A stretch of DNA of 60,600 nucleotides. Source: Mycetohabitans rhizoxinica HKI 454 (GTDB taxonomy: Bacteria; Pseudomonadota; Gammaproteobacteria; Burkholderiales; Burkholderiaceae). Both the position numbers and the translations under genes were made by a program. The stretch lies in assembly GCF_000198775.1 (NCBI RefSeq), contig NC_014722.1, positions 661,932 through 722,531 of the forward strand, given 5' to 3'. Below are positions 19,500-29,866 of the stretch, piece after piece (the first letter of the stretch is position 1; every line of letters starts with the position of its first letter). The notes under the pieces were generated by a model. The model was not told the DNA's origin. It did not search any database and was given only the letters and a program-made list of their open reading frames with translations.

Positions 19500-20900
19500 A
19501 TGAAAATCACCATAATCGGCACGGGCTATGTTGGCCTGGTCACTGGCGCATGCCTGGCGGAGCTGGGTAACGATGTGTTCTGCCTGGACGTGGATCCGCG
19601 CAAGATCGAGACTTTGAATGGCGGGGGCGTGCCAATCCACGAGCCGGGGCTCAAGGAGCTGATCGATCGCAACCGCGCGGCGGGGCGGTTGCGGTTCTCC
19701 ACGCAGGTGGAGGCAAGCGTGGCGCACGGGGATGTGCAGTTCATCGCGGTGGGCACGCCGCCGGACGAGGATGGCTCGGCGGACCTCCAGTACGTGCTGG
19801 CGGCGGCGCGCAATATTGGCCGGCACATGCAGGGTTTCAAGGTGATCGTGAACAAGTCAACGGTGCCGGTAGGCACGGCCGAGCGGGTAGGGGCGGTGGT
19901 GGCCGATGAGTTGGCGCGGCGCGCAGTGGGACACGGTTTCTCGGTGGTGTCGAATCCGGAGTTCTTGAAGGAGGGCGCGGCGGTGGACGATTTCATGCGC
20001 CCGGACCGGATCGTGATCGGCAGCGACAAGGACGAGGCCGGCAAGTACGCGCGCGAGCAGATGAAGCGGCTATACAAGCCGTTCAACCGGAACCACGAGC
20101 GCACGATGTACATGGACGTTCGCTCGGCGGAGTTCACCAAGTATGCGGCCAATGCAATGCTGGCTACGCGGATCTCGTTCATGAACGAGCTGGCGAACCT
20201 GGCGGATCGGGTGGGCGCGGACATCGAGGCAGTGCGCCGGGGGATCGGTTCGGACCCGCGCATCGGTTACAGCTTTCTGTACGCGGGGGCGGGCTACGGT
20301 GGCTCGTGCTTTCCGAAGGACGTGCAGGCGCTGATGCGCACGGCGGGCGAGTATGGGTGCCCGCTGCGGATCCTGGAGGCGGTGGAGGCGGTGAATGAAG
20401 CGCAAAAGAGTGTGCTGGTGGACAAGATCACGGCGCGGCTGGGACAGGACTTGAGCGGGCGCGCCGTGGCGGTGTGGGGTCTGGCGTTCAAGCCGAATAC
20501 GGATGACATGCGCGAGGCGCCGAGTCGCACGTTGATCACGGCGCTGCTCAGGCGCGGGGCGACGGTGCGCGCGTACGACCCGGTGGCGGTGCAGGAGGCG
20601 CGGCGGGTGTTGGCGCTGGATCTGCGGGATGAGCCACAAGCGCAGGCGCGGCTGTCGTTCGCCAACACGCAAGCCGAGGCGGTGGACGGCGCGCACGCAC
20701 TGGTGATCATGACCGAGTGGAAAGCGTTTAAGAGCCCGGACTTCAACGCGCTTAAGCGTGCGCTGCAGGCGCCGTTGATATTCGACGGACGCAACCTGTA
20801 CGAGCCCAATGCAATGGCCGAGCTTGGCATCGAATACCACGCGATTGGTCGCGGTGCGGTACCGGCCAATGCGATGCCCGGCGAGGTGCAGCGTGTCTGA
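19500..20900 (+). CDS. ugd: UDP-glucose 6-dehydrogenase
   Basis: This NAD-dependent enzyme of 466 residues makes UDP-glucuronate, a precursor for surface polysaccharide and, in Burkholderia, for the Ara4N modification of lipid A. The N-terminal Rossmann motif is [19 protein letters not shown]. The catalytic Cys is in [28 protein letters not shown] contact sequence is present ([13 protein letters not shown]). It overlaps the next gene by eight bases. Confidence 0.96.
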   Translation: MKITIIGTGYVGLVTGACLAELGNDVFCLDVDPRKIETLNGGGVPIHEPGLKELIDRNRAAGRLRFSTQVEASVAHGDVQFIAVGTPPDEDGSADLQYVLAAARNIGRHMQGFKVIVNKSTVPVGTAERVGAVVADELARRAVGHGFSVVSNPEFLKEGAAVDDFMRPDRIVIGSDKDEAGKYAREQMKRLYKPFNRNHERTMYMDVRSAEFTKYAANAMLATRISFMNELANLADRVGADIEAVRRGIGSDPRIGYSFLYAGAGYGGSCFPKDVQALMRTAGEYGCPLRILEAVEAVNEAQKSVLVDKITARLGQDLSGRAVAVWGLAFKPNTDDMREAPSRTLITALLRRGATVRAYDPVAVQEARRVLALDLRDEPQAQARLSFANTQAEAVDGAHALVIMTEWKAFKSPDFNALKRALQAPLIFDGRNLYEPNAMAELGIEYHAIGRGAVPANAMPGEVQRV

Positions 20901-21927
20901 TCAGCCGATTTCGCGTTCCACGCTGCATGCCGCGACCGAAGCGGCTACCCACGACGCGGCGCACGCGTCGCAGCAAGTGCCGACCGTGCGGCGGCCACGG
21001 CTCGCCGCGTCGCGCGTGCTGGTCGTCGGCGACGTGATGCTGGATCGTTATTGGTTCGGTGATGTCACACGAATCTCGCCGGAGGCGCCGGTGCCCGTTG
21101 TCCACGTGCAGCGCACGGAGGATCGTCTGGGCGGTGCCGCGAATGTCGCGCGCAACGTATCGGCGCTTGGCGCCCAGGCGGGGCTACTGTGTGTGGTGGG
21201 ACACGACGAGCCGGGCGAGCGTATCGTCGAGTTGCTCGGCCAGAGCAGCGTGAACGCCCATCTGGAGCGCGATCCCGCGTTGCCAACGACGATCAAGCTG
21301 CGCATCCTGTCGCGCCAGCAACAATTGCTGCGGATCGATTTTGAAAAGACGCCGGCACATGAGGTATTGCTGGCGGGACTGGTGAAGTTCGAGACGCTGC
21401 TGCCCGGCCATGACGTCGTGTTGTTGTCCGATTACGCGAAAGGCGGCCTAACCCATGTGACGCGCATGATCGAGACCGCGCGGGCGGCGGGTAAGCCCGT
21501 GTTGGTCGATCCGAAGGGGGATGACTGGGAGCGCTACCGCGGTGCTACGCTGATCACGCCGAACCGGGCGGAGTTGACCGAGGTCGTTGGCCGCTGGAAG
21601 TCCGAAGCTGACCTGCATGCGCGCGTGGATGCCTTGCGCGCCTCACTGCAGCTTTGTGCATTGCTGCTGACCCGTTCGGAGGAGGGCATGACGCTGTTTA
21701 CCGATGCCGGCGTACTGCACGAATCGGCGCGCGCACGCGAAGTGTATGATGTGTCGGGCGCGGGCGATACGGTCATCGCGACGCTGGCGGCCATGCTCGG
21801 CGCCGGCGTGCCGCTTATCGAGGCGGTTCGCCATGCGAATCGCGCCGCCGGCATCGTGGTCGGCAAGCTCGGTACCGCGACCGTGAGCGACGACGAACTG
21901 TTTCCCGACCCGCCGGCATTGGCCTAG
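20893..21927 (+). CDS. hldA: D-glycero-beta-D-manno-heptose-7-phosphate kinase
   Basis: This ribokinase-family kinase of 344 residues corresponds to domain 1 of HldE alone, the split arrangement known in Burkholderia. Signatures are [28 protein letters not shown] and the catalytic [17 protein letters not shown]. The chosen start is GTG at 20893, which overlaps the end of ugd; the first 40 residues form an unconserved Ala/His-rich extension. Together with hldD it makes ADP-heptose for the LPS inner core. Confidence 0.92.
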   Translation: MSDQPISRSTLHAATEAATHDAAHASQQVPTVRRPRLAASRVLVVGDVMLDRYWFGDVTRISPEAPVPVVHVQRTEDRLGGAANVARNVSALGAQAGLLCVVGHDEPGERIVELLGQSSVNAHLERDPALPTTIKLRILSRQQQLLRIDFEKTPAHEVLLAGLVKFETLLPGHDVVLLSDYAKGGLTHVTRMIETARAAGKPVLVDPKGDDWERYRGATLITPNRAELTEVVGRWKSEADLHARVDALRASLQLCALLLTRSEEGMTLFTDAGVLHESARAREVYDVSGAGDTVIATLAAMLGAGVPLIEAVRHANRAAGIVVGKLGTATVSDDELFPDPPALA

Positions 21928-21969
21928 TGTACGGCCCATGCCTGACCTAATTCCACGGATACGCAATTT

Positions 21970-22956
21970 ATGACCATCATCGTTACCGGCGCGGCCGGTT
22001 TCATTGGCAGCAATATCGTCAAGGGATTGAACGAGCGCGGCGAACGCCGGATCATCGCCGTTGACAATCTGACGCGCGCGGACAAGTTCCGCAACCTCGT
22101 CGATTGCGAGATCGATGACTACATCGACAAGCGCGAGTTTGTCGAGCGCTTGCGCCGTCATGACTTCGGCAAGGTGCGTGCGGTATTCCACGAAGGCGCG
22201 TGCTCCGACACCATGGAGACGGACGGGCGCTACATGATGGACAACAATTTCACGTACAGCCGCGCGGTGCTGGAGGCTTGCGTCGCGCAGCGTGCACAGT
22301 TCCTGTATGCATCGTCTGCAGCGATCTACGGCGGCTCAACGACGTTTGTCGAGGAGCGGGGTGCTGAAAGCCCGTTGAACGTCTACGGCTATTCGAAGTT
22401 TCTGTTCGACCAAGTCGTGCGACGCATGCTGCCCGAGGCAGCAAGCCAGATTGTCGGCTTTCGCTATTTCAACGTCTATGGTCCTCGCGAGACGCACAAG
22501 GGACGCATGGCGTCGGTGGCGTTCCACAACTTCAACGAGTTCCGTGCGCAACGCCACGTTAAGCTGTTCGGTGAATACAACGGCTATGCGGCCGGCGAGC
22601 AGACACGGGATTTCGTGTCTGTCGAGGATGTCGTTAAGGTGAACCTGTTCTTCTTCGATCATCCGGACAAGTCGGGCATTTTCAATCTTGGCACGGGCCG
22701 TGCGCAACCGTTCAACGATATCGCGATGACGGTTGTGAACACGTTGCGCGAGCTTGATGGCAAGCCGGCGTTGCCGCTTCCCGAGCTGGTTCAGGATGGC
22801 ACGATCGAGTACATCGCATTTCCGGACGCGCTGCGCGGCAAGTACCAGTGCTTCACACAGGCCGACCTCACCAAGCTGCGTGCCGCCGGCTATGACGCGC
22901 CGTTCCTGACCGTGCAGGAAGGGGTGGCGCGCTACGTGCGCTGGCTGAACGGCTGA
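21970..22956 (+). CDS. hldD: ADP-L-glycero-D-manno-heptose 6-epimerase
   Basis: This short-chain dehydrogenase-type epimerase of 328 residues catalyses the last step of ADP-heptose synthesis. The NADP-binding motif is [16 protein letters not shown]. The catalytic pair is in [10 protein letters not shown] (YxxxK). [21 protein letters not shown] is typical of HldD. It follows hldA after 42 bases. Confidence 0.97.
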   Translation: MTIIVTGAAGFIGSNIVKGLNERGERRIIAVDNLTRADKFRNLVDCEIDDYIDKREFVERLRRHDFGKVRAVFHEGACSDTMETDGRYMMDNNFTYSRAVLEACVAQRAQFLYASSAAIYGGSTTFVEERGAESPLNVYGYSKFLFDQVVRRMLPEAASQIVGFRYFNVYGPRETHKGRMASVAFHNFNEFRAQRHVKLFGEYNGYAAGEQTRDFVSVEDVVKVNLFFFDHPDKSGIFNLGTGRAQPFNDIAMTVVNTLRELDGKPALPLPELVQDGTIEYIAFPDALRGKYQCFTQADLTKLRAAGYDAPFLTVQEGVARYVRWLNG

Positions 22957-23036
22957 CTGCGGCGGCACCGTCGTCCTGCGTAGACTGGCATCCTGTGCCG
23001 GCGATGTCCGCCGGCACAAGTTCGTTGGGGGATTCG

Positions 23037-23366
23037 ATGGGTACGCTTCTCAATACGCTGAACGCGTCGCGCATGGCGGTGGTGCTGTGGCTGGCCGCGA
23101 GCCTGGCTGTGGCGTCGCCCCGCGTGGAGATTAACGCTGCGGATGACGCGATGCTGCAGGCGATCCACGGGATCGGTCCGTCCACTGCGCAGGCAATCAT
23201 CGAGGCCCGGGACGCGCAGGGTCCGTTTAGCAGTGCGGACGACCTTGTGCGACGCGTCAAGCGCGTGGGGGCGAAGTCGGTGGCGAAGTGGCAGGCACAG
23301 GGCCTGATTTTCGATGCCGCGCCGCCGCAGTGGCACTGCGCGCCCGCGAGTGCGGCCGCGCGGTAA
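23037..23366 (+). CDS. ComEA-type helix-hairpin-helix protein
   Basis: This is a secreted or membrane-anchored protein of 109 residues. A hydrophobic N-terminal segment (MAVVLWLAASLAVAS) is followed by a double helix-hairpin-helix domain (VEINAADDAMLQAIHGIGPSTAQAIIEARDAQGPF; DDLVRRVKRVGAKSV). This domain binds DNA non-specifically in ComEA. The start at 23037 has GGGGGA upstream; the frame runs further back. No other competence genes are nearby. Confidence 0.85.
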   Translation: MGTLLNTLNASRMAVVLWLAASLAVASPRVEINAADDAMLQAIHGIGPSTAQAIIEARDAQGPFSSADDLVRRVKRVGAKSVAKWQAQGLIFDAAPPQWHCAPASAAAR

Positions 23367-23452
23367 CCCGCACGGCGGCAACGGGGCGCGAGCGAGCGCA
23401 CGCGGTTCCGCTTTACAATAAAAAATTGCCACATTCCCGTGCAAGTGCAGCG

Positions 23453-24355
23453 ATGGCTTATAAAACAATTCAAGACACAATCGGCAACACGCCGCTCGTT
23501 CAACTGGCCAGGCTGCCTGACGACGATATCCGCAGCCGGGGCAACGTGATTTTGGCCAAGCTTGAGGGAAACAATCCCGCTGGATCGGTGAAGGACCGTG
23601 CCGCGCTGTCGATGATCAGCAAGGCTGAGCAACGTGGTCGCATCCAGCCCGGGGATACGCTGATCGAGGCGACTAGTGGCAATACGGGCATCGCGCTGGC
23701 GATGGCTGCAGCGATTCGAGGCTACAAGATGGTGCTGTTGATGCCGGAGGATCTGTCGGTCGAGCGCCAGCAGAGCATGGCCGCGTATGGCGCGCAGATC
23801 GTGCTGACGCCGGTCAAAGGCGGTATGGAGTATGCACGCGATTTGGCCGAGCAAATGCAGCGCGACGGCAAGGGCGTGATACTCGACCAATTCGCCAACC
23901 CGGATAACCCGGTTGCACATTATGAGGGCACCGGGCCGGAGATTTGGCGTGATACCGATGGGCGTGTCACGCATTTCGTCTCGGCCATGGGCACCACCGG
24001 CACGATCATGGGTGTGTCGCACTACCTGAAGGAGCAGAACGCGCGCATCGAAATCATCGGTGCGCAACCGGACGAGGGTTCCCGTATCCCGGGCATTCGC
24101 AAGTGGCCAAACGCGTATTTGCCGAAGATCTTCGACCGCGCGCGCGTGGACCGCATCGAGCACGTAAGCCAGTCGGCATCGGAGGCGATGGCGCGCCGGA
24201 TGGCCGCCGTTGAAGGCATTTTCTGCGGCATTTCATCCGGTGGGGCCTGCGAGGTGGCGCTGCGCATCGCGCGGCAAACGCAGAACGCGACCATCGTGTT
24301 CTGCGTTTGCGACCGCGGCGACCGGTACCTGTCGACAGGCGTGTTCTCCGTATAG
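23453..24355 (+). CDS. cysM: Cysteine synthase B (O-acetylserine sulfhydrylase)
   Basis: This PLP enzyme of 300 residues makes cysteine from O-acetylserine and sulfide or thiosulfate. The start MAYKTIQDTIGNTPLVQL is the family N-terminus. The PLP lysine is in NPAGSVKDRAAL, the substrate loop is EATSGNTGIALAMAAAI, and the phosphate-binding loop is GTTGTIMGVS. A length near 300 and GISSGGACEVAL near the end fit CysM rather than CysK. Confidence 0.94.
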   Translation: MAYKTIQDTIGNTPLVQLARLPDDDIRSRGNVILAKLEGNNPAGSVKDRAALSMISKAEQRGRIQPGDTLIEATSGNTGIALAMAAAIRGYKMVLLMPEDLSVERQQSMAAYGAQIVLTPVKGGMEYARDLAEQMQRDGKGVILDQFANPDNPVAHYEGTGPEIWRDTDGRVTHFVSAMGTTGTIMGVSHYLKEQNARIEIIGAQPDEGSRIPGIRKWPNAYLPKIFDRARVDRIEHVSQSASEAMARRMAAVEGIFCGISSGGACEVALRIARQTQNATIVFCVCDRGDRYLSTGVFSV

Positions 24356-24358
24356 CCG

Positions 24359-25552
24359 CTACTGCAGCGCGGACGGTGTGGCAAACGCCGCTGGCCGAGG
24401 GGTCGTCGCGCAAAGGGCTTGCATCTGCGCCTTGATCCGTTCGCCCAGTTGATACACCGCCAGTGCATAAAAGAAGCTGCGGTTGTAGCGGGTCAACACG
24501 TAGAAATTCCTTAACCCGAGCATATACTGCGTGGGTTGTCCAGGGGTGGGCAACTCGACCACGGTCACGGGTGTTCCAGCTTCGCTCGCCGTATCGATGC
24601 CGCGTTCATCGAGCAGCATGCCGGCGCGCAACAGTTGTTGCAGCGCCCAACGGGGTTCGGCCTGCCCGTCCGCGGCGGCCTGCGCAATGCCAATGCTGCC
24701 GGCATCCGAGCGAATATGCCATACAACCGGCCGGCCGCTTTCCCAGCCGTGCTGTTTCAGATAGTTGGCGACGCTGCCGATGGCATCGGCCGGGCTGTTG
24801 CGCAAGTCGATACGGTGATTGCCCTCGTAATCAACCGCGTATCCGATGATGCTGGTCGGCAGGAACTGCGGGATGCCGATCGCGCCCGTATAGGAGCCCA
24901 GCACCGTGGTCGGCTCGATGCCGGCACTGCGAGTCCAGACCAGAAAGTCTTCTAGGTTCTTGCGGAACAACGCCATGCGTTGCGTGCGATTGGGTGTGCC
25001 CGGATAATCGAACGCGAGGGTGGTCAGCGCATCGAGCACGCGGAAGTTGCCCATGTACCGGCCATACAATGTTTCGACGCCGATGATGCCGACAATCACT
25101 TCCGGCGGCACGCCGAATTGTTCGCTGGCCCGTTGTAGCACCGCCGCGTTCTGCTGCCAGAACTTCACCCCCGCGTTGATACGCACCGGTTCAATGAAGC
25201 GTGCTTGGTATGCTTGCCAATTCTGGATCGTCGGCGTCGGCGCGGGAAGCACTAGCTTGACTGCGGTTTTCGAATACACGGCCTGGTTGAACAGCGCGTG
25301 CAGCGCGTTTGAATCGAAGTCGTATCGGGCGACCATGTCGTTGATGAACGCATCGACATTCGGATTGGCCGCATAGCGCTGCGGCACGATTTCCTCCTCG
25401 AACGTCTGACCTGGTGGCACCGGCGCCTCCGGTTGCGCCTGGGCGACGATCATCGGCCGGGAGTCGCTCGGCGCCGCGCTGATCGGCGCGGCGAGCGCTG
25501 CACCCTGCGCGGTGGCGAGCCAGAGCAGCAACGCCTGCGGTCCGCGGGTCAT
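24359..25552 (-). CDS. mltB: Lytic murein transglycosylase B
   Basis: This peptidoglycan lytic transglycosylase of 397 residues has a signal peptide (MTRGPQALLLWLATAQGAALAAP). The catalytic Glu lies in IIGVETLYGRYMGNFRVLDALTTLAFDYP. GSYTGAIGIPQFLPTSI and the C-terminal LRNFYVLTRYNRSFFYALAVYQLGERI complete the Slt35/MltB core. No lipobox Cys is seen at this start. A longer form from 25621 is possible. It is convergent with cysM, three bases apart. Confidence 0.93.
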   Translation of the reverse strand: MTRGPQALLLWLATAQGAALAAPISAAPSDSRPMIVAQAQPEAPVPPGQTFEEEIVPQRYAANPNVDAFINDMVARYDFDSNALHALFNQAVYSKTAVKLVLPAPTPTIQNWQAYQARFIEPVRINAGVKFWQQNAAVLQRASEQFGVPPEVIVGIIGVETLYGRYMGNFRVLDALTTLAFDYPGTPNRTQRMALFRKNLEDFLVWTRSAGIEPTTVLGSYTGAIGIPQFLPTSIIGYAVDYEGNHRIDLRNSPADAIGSVANYLKQHGWESGRPVVWHIRSDAGSIGIAQAAADGQAEPRWALQQLLRAGMLLDERGIDTASEAGTPVTVVELPTPGQPTQYMLGLRNFYVLTRYNRSFFYALAVYQLGERIKAQMQALCATTPRPAAFATPSALQ

Positions 25553-25846
25553 CACGCGGCTGGATCTCGATTGAGAACGGGGACAACGGCGGCACATCAG
25601 TAGATCGAGCAAGACGGTCATGGCAAGGCGTGGCAAGTAAAGCGGCGAACGAATACGGCAGTGCGTCGGTGTTGTCCAGGCAATGCGCCGATGCGCAAAG
25701 GGCGGCACGCCGGTTGGACAGGGTCAACGCAGTATAACCGAGGGTGGTGTGGTAACTTAATCAGAGGGTCGCCGCATGCGGTGGCCGGGACCCACAAGAA
25801 GGCGGCGCGTCGCGGGCGCGTTCATGACCCAACCGACCGTATTGCG

Positions 25847-26770
25847 ATGGCAACAGGTTTTTTCACCCACCCGGAGTGTCGGCTGCACGAAATGGGGCAG
25901 GGGCATCCGGAATGCCCGGCGCGCTTGTCCGCGATTGAGGATCAGCTGATCGCCAACGGCATCGATCCGCTGATCCAACACGAGTTGGCCCCATTGGCAG
26001 ACGAAGCGTCGCTTGCGCGGGTCCATACGCGCGCGCACATCGATTTCGTGCGCGACACCGCACCTGAGCAGGGCTATGCGGAAATCGATGCTGATACACA
26101 GATGAATCCTCATAGCTGGCGGGCGGCGCTGCGCTCCGCCGGTGCATCGGTGGCGGCCACGGACGCGGTCATGGCGGGCCGCTACGACAATGCCTTTTGC
26201 AGTGTGCGCCCGCCCGGCCATCATGCCGAACCGGCTCGGGCAATGGGTTTTTGCTTCTTCAACAATGTCGCGATCGCGGCGCGTCATGCGTTGGACGTGC
26301 ACGGGCTGGCGCGTGTGGCGATCATCGACTTCGACGTCCATCACGGCAACGGAACCGAAGCTGTATTCGCCGGCGACGAGCGGGTGTTGATGTGTAGCTT
26401 CTTCCAGCATCCTTTCTACCCGTTCAGTGGTTTTGACAATCAGGCGCCGAACATGGTGAACCTGCCCCTGCCGGCTCGCACGCGGGGCATGGAGGTACGC
26501 GAGGCAATCGACTTAATCTGGCTGCCACGGCTTGATGCGTTCCGACCGCAGATGATATTCGTATCGGCCGGCTTTGACGCGCATCGCGAGGACGAACTTG
26601 GCAACATGGGGTTGGTCGAGGATGACTACGCATGGATTACTCGGCAAGTGCGCGATGTCGCCGTGCGTTACGCGCATGGGCGTATCGTCAGTTGCCTGGA
26701 GGGCGGCTACAGCTTGTCGGCGCTCGGCCGCAGCGTCGTCGCACATCTGAAAGCGCTGGCCAATCTGTAG
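25847..26770 (+). CDS. Histone deacetylase-family (acetylpolyamine/AcuC-like) hydrolase
   Basis: This is a zinc amidohydrolase of 307 residues. The catalytic His pair lies in RPPGHHAEPARAMGFCFFNN, and the zinc ligands are in IIDFDVHHGNGTEAVF and SAGFDAHREDELG. The last conserved motif is CLEGGYSLSALGRSV. Bacterial members remove acetyl groups from polyamines or acetyl-lysine; the substrate cannot be read from the sequence. The start is set at MATGFFTHPECRLHEMG, typical of class II enzymes. Confidence 0.9.
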   Translation: MATGFFTHPECRLHEMGQGHPECPARLSAIEDQLIANGIDPLIQHELAPLADEASLARVHTRAHIDFVRDTAPEQGYAEIDADTQMNPHSWRAALRSAGASVAATDAVMAGRYDNAFCSVRPPGHHAEPARAMGFCFFNNVAIAARHALDVHGLARVAIIDFDVHHGNGTEAVFAGDERVLMCSFFQHPFYPFSGFDNQAPNMVNLPLPARTRGMEVREAIDLIWLPRLDAFRPQMIFVSAGFDAHREDELGNMGLVEDDYAWITRQVRDVAVRYAHGRIVSCLEGGYSLSALGRSVVAHLKALANL

Positions 26771-26926
26771 CGCCTATCATCCATGGATCGGCGGCATGCG
26801 CAGCCATGGACCGTGCCGAGCCTTGCCTCAAGCCAGTCCAGCAGTGACCCGATTACTTGCGCGCGGCTAAGATCATTCCTCATACTACGCGGCCGTAGCG
26901 TGACGGATGTCAGTGCACGCGCTTAA

Positions 26927-27065
26927 TTTCTAGAAGTTATAAATGGGCTAGAAACAATTATGCCCAGCTATGTGGCAGTTTGATAGAATCGTCAGTCGAA
27001 AAAACGGATCACTGCGGCGGCGGACTGTGGCAACGAGACGGTCGTCCGCCGTTTTTTCATTTGCC
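26927..27065 (+). promoter_or_regulatory. metN leader with promoter-side palindrome and terminator hairpin
   Basis: An inverted repeat TTTCTAG / CTAGAAA (26927-26933, 26948-26954) flanks TATAAAT and may be an operator. Downstream, CGGCGGAC (27018-27025) pairs perfectly with GTCCGCCG (27044-27051), and six T follow, which is an intrinsic terminator ending nine bases before the metN ATG. An alternative pairing, GAAAAAACGG (about 26998-27006) with CCGTTTTTTC (27049-27058), uses the same 3' arm. The two folds exclude each other, as in attenuators. I recognise no known riboswitch class. Confidence 0.5.
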
Positions 27066-28100
27066 ATGATCGAACTGCACAATATCTCGCAGCGCTTCCC
27101 TGGACCTCGCGGGTGGGTAGAGGCGCTGCACAACGTTACGCTCACGGTGCCGCCGCGCCAAGTGTTCGGCATCATCGGACGCAGCGGCGCGGGCAAGAGT
27201 ACGCTGGTGCGCACCATCAACCTGCTGACGCGACCCAGCGAGGGCCGCGTGATCGTCGACGGTCGCGACTTGACTGCGTTGCCTGCCGATGGCCTGCGCG
27301 CGGCACGGCGTGAAATCGGCATGATCTTCCAGCATTTCAACCTGCTGTCCTCGCGCACAGTCTATGACAACGTCGCGTTACCGCTGGAGTTGGCGGGGAA
27401 GCGGCGCATGGAGATCGACAAGGTCGTGTTGCCGTTGCTGGAGTTGGTCGGATTGTCCGCGCAGCGGGACCGGTACCCGGCGCAGATCAGCGGTGGGCAG
27501 AAGCAACGTGTTGGTATTGCGCGGGCGTTGGCGAGCCGGCCAAAGGTGTTGCTGTCGGACGAGGCGACGTCGGCGCTGGACCCGGAAACCACACGCTCGA
27601 TATTGGAACTGCTGCGCCAGATCAATCGGGAGTTGGGGTTGACGATCGTGCTGATCACTCACCAGATGGATGTGATCAAGCAAGTGGCCGATCGCGTCGC
27701 GGTACTCGACGCGGGGCGCTTGGTCGAGCAGGGCAACGTGATTGACGTCTTTCTGAAGCCGCACCACGAAGTCACGCGCGCGTTGATCGGCGACGTGATC
27801 GCGCAGGAACTGCCGCCTGCGCTCAAGGCTAGGGTCCAGCAGCGGCTGGAGGCGGGGCGCGACCATTTGTTAAGGCTCGCGTTCTCGGGCCGCGGCGTCG
27901 AGCAGCCGGTGTTGTCTGAGACGATTCGGCGATATGCGCTCGATTTCAGCATTCTGCATGGCCAGATCGACGAGATCCAAGGTCAGACGTTCGGCTCGCT
28001 TGCCGTGCTTGCCAGCGGCGAGCCCGGCAATGTCGGAAAGGCGATAGCTTTTCTGCGCGAGCAAGGTGTCATCGTTGAGGAGCTGAGCTATGTGGAGTGA
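27066..28100 (+). CDS. metN: Methionine ABC transporter, ATP-binding subunit
   Basis: The 344-residue ATPase of the D/L-methionine importer has a Walker A in [17 protein letters not shown], signature [15 protein letters not shown] and Walker [14 protein letters not shown]. The C-terminal NIL domain (about residues 265-344) senses methionine and inhibits transport. It overlaps metI by eleven bases. It starts right behind a terminator-like hairpin and has no clear ribosome site. Confidence 0.96.
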   Translation: MIELHNISQRFPGPRGWVEALHNVTLTVPPRQVFGIIGRSGAGKSTLVRTINLLTRPSEGRVIVDGRDLTALPADGLRAARREIGMIFQHFNLLSSRTVYDNVALPLELAGKRRMEIDKVVLPLLELVGLSAQRDRYPAQISGGQKQRVGIARALASRPKVLLSDEATSALDPETTRSILELLRQINRELGLTIVLITHQMDVIKQVADRVAVLDAGRLVEQGNVIDVFLKPHHEVTRALIGDVIAQELPPALKARVQQRLEAGRDHLLRLAFSGRGVEQPVLSETIRRYALDFSILHGQIDEIQGQTFGSLAVLASGEPGNVGKAIAFLREQGVIVEELSYVE

Positions 28101-28743
28101 GATGTTCGACATGTTCGTGCAGTCGTTCTGGGAAACGCTAATCATGGTCGGCATTTCCGGGGTGATCGGCGGCGCGATCGGCCTGCCGCTCGGCGTGCTG
28201 CTGCACTTGAGCGAGCGTGGCGGCGTGCTGCAAAACGTGCTCCTCAATCGTGTGCTGGGCATGACGATCAACGCGGTGCGCTCCACGCCCTTTATTATCC
28301 TGCTGGTGGCAGTTATTCCGTTCACCCGCCTGGTGGTCGGCTCGTCGATCGGCACCGTCGCCGCCGTTGTGCCGCTGACGATCGCCGCCGCACCGTTCGT
28401 TGCGCGCTTGGTCGAGACCGCGCTGCGCGAGGTGGATCGTGGCCTGATAGAAGCCGCACAGGCGATGGGGGCGACTACCTCGCAGGTTGTGTTCAAGGTC
28501 CTATTGCCCGAGGCCTGGCCCGGTATCGTCGCGGGCTTGACGTTGACGTTCGTATCGCTGGTTGGCTACTCGGCGATGGCGGGGGCGATCGGCGGTGGAG
28601 GCCTGGGCGACCTGGGCATCCGCTATGGCTATCAGCGTTTCCTGCCCGAAGTCATGTTCGCCGTGGTGCTCGTGCTGATCGTCTTCGTGCAGTTGGTGCA
28701 GTCCTTTGGCGATTATCTGGTGCGCCGGCTTAGCCACAAATAG
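28090..28743 (+). CDS. metI: Methionine ABC transporter, permease subunit
   Basis: This inner-membrane protein of 217 residues has about five membrane segments. The EAA loop contacting MetN reads [29 protein letters not shown]. The start overlaps the metN end (translational coupling). metQ follows after 88 bases. Confidence 0.95.
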   Translation: MWSEMFDMFVQSFWETLIMVGISGVIGGAIGLPLGVLLHLSERGGVLQNVLLNRVLGMTINAVRSTPFIILLVAVIPFTRLVVGSSIGTVAAVVPLTIAAAPFVARLVETALREVDRGLIEAAQAMGATTSQVVFKVLLPEAWPGIVAGLTLTFVSLVGYSAMAGAIGGGGLGDLGIRYGYQRFLPEVMFAVVLVLIVFVQLVQSFGDYLVRRLSHK

Positions 28744-28831
28744 CGGTACGGCGCACAAGCGTGGCGGCGCGGCCAGCACGCGCCGCCACGGGGTGAGAAG
28801 TCCCATACTGACTTAGAGAAAAGGGAAATCG

Positions 28832-29626
28832 ATGCAACGCCGTTTCATGATCAAGTTGGTTGCGGCACTGGGGAGCGCAGCGCTCTTCATGGGTGCCGCG
28901 CGCGCACAAGACCGGATCAAGGTGGGCGTGACCGGCGGCCCGCACGCGCAAATCCTCGAGGTCGTGAAGAAGGTCGCAGCCAGGAGCGGGCTGAATCTTC
29001 AGATCGTTGAATTTTCCGACTACGTGCAGCCCAATGCCGCCCTCGCCGCCGGCGACCTCGACGCGAACAGCTACCAGCATCAGCCCTATCTCGACGCGCA
29101 GGTCAAGGATCGCGGCTACAAGATCGTCAAGGTCGCCGATACGGTGATGTTCCCGATGGGCATCTACTCGAAAAAGGTCAAGTCGCTGAAGGATTTGCCC
29201 AGTGGCGCGCGGATTGCGATGCCGAATGACCCGACCAATGGTGGGCGGGCGCTGCTGTTGTTGCAAAAGCTCGGCACGTTGAAGCTGCGCGCGGACGCGG
29301 GGCTGAAGGCCACGCCGCTGGACATCGTCGAGAACCCGAAAAAGGTTAAGCTTATCGAATTGGATGCGGCGCAGATCCCGCGCTCGCTGGCCGATGTCGA
29401 TGCGGCCGCGATCAATACGAATTTCGCGTTGGAGGCAGGCCTGCAGCCCAGGCGGGATGCGATCGCGCTCGAAGACGCGAATGGTCCATACGCGAACATC
29501 CTCGCGGTGCGCCAGGCTGATCGCGACAAGCCATGGGTCGCGAAGCTGGTTGCTGCGTACCATTCGCCGGAAGTCAAACAGTACATTGATAGCCAATACG
29601 GCGGTGCCGTAGCGGCCGGGTGGTGA
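28832..29626 (+). CDS. metQ: Methionine-binding periplasmic protein
   Basis: This NlpA-family solute-binding protein of 264 residues has the signal peptide MQRRFMIKLVAALGSAALFMGAARA, cut before QDRIKVGVTGGPHAQ. There is no lipobox Cys, so it is probably soluble in the periplasm rather than lipid-anchored as in E. coli. Ligand-site sequences are YQHQPYLD and RIAMPNDPTNGGRALLLLQ. It ends the metNIQ operon, whose terminator is at 29837. Confidence 0.95.
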   Translation: MQRRFMIKLVAALGSAALFMGAARAQDRIKVGVTGGPHAQILEVVKKVAARSGLNLQIVEFSDYVQPNAALAAGDLDANSYQHQPYLDAQVKDRGYKIVKVADTVMFPMGIYSKKVKSLKDLPSGARIAMPNDPTNGGRALLLLQKLGTLKLRADAGLKATPLDIVENPKKVKLIELDAAQIPRSLADVDAAAINTNFALEAGLQPRRDAIALEDANGPYANILAVRQADRDKPWVAKLVAAYHSPEVKQYIDSQYGGAVAAGW

Positions 29627-29677
29627 TCCCATTGGGGAACGCCCGTCGTTGGCCTACGCGTGTAGCAACGGCGACTA

Positions 29678-29762
29678 CGGCTGCGGCTGGGTCGGGGCTG
29701 TGGTTGGGTCAGGGCTGCGGCTGGGTCGGGACTGTGGCTGCCTTGGGGCTGCGGTTGCCGCT
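29678..29762. repeat. Five tandem 17-bp repeats downstream of metQ
   Basis: Units at 29678, 29695, 29712, 29729 and 29746 follow GGGCTGYGGYTGGGTCG with a few changes. The array sits in the 3' region after metQ and before its terminator and is not in a plausible gene. Confidence 0.8.
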
Positions 29763-29836
29763 GGTGCCGCGGTGAATCCGCACTGGCCTGTTGTGGCTGA
29801 CATGATCGGGCGTTTGGATTAGAGCTTTGTGTCAGG

Positions 29837-29862
29837 CTGGCGGCTTCTCGCCGGTCTTTTTT
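29837..29862 (+). terminator. Intrinsic terminator of metNIQ
   Basis: The stem CTGGCG / CGCCGG (one U-G pair) has a six-base loop and is followed by TCTTTTTT. It is the first terminator after metQ. Confidence 0.8.
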
Positions 29863-29866
29863 GTTA

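Noticed and set aside
18414..19826. A 470-codon minus-strand open frame over lapB and the ugd start
   Set aside because: Composition (Arg/Ala/Ser/Pro-rich) and position opposite lapB mark it as a shadow.
22868..24163. A long minus-strand frame over hldD end, the HhH gene and cysM
   Set aside because: It spans three well-supported genes on the plus strand and is a GC-driven shadow.
29678..29762. Possible CRISPR or iteron array
   Set aside because: The 17-base units have no spacers and no replication gene is nearby; it is a simple tandem repeat.
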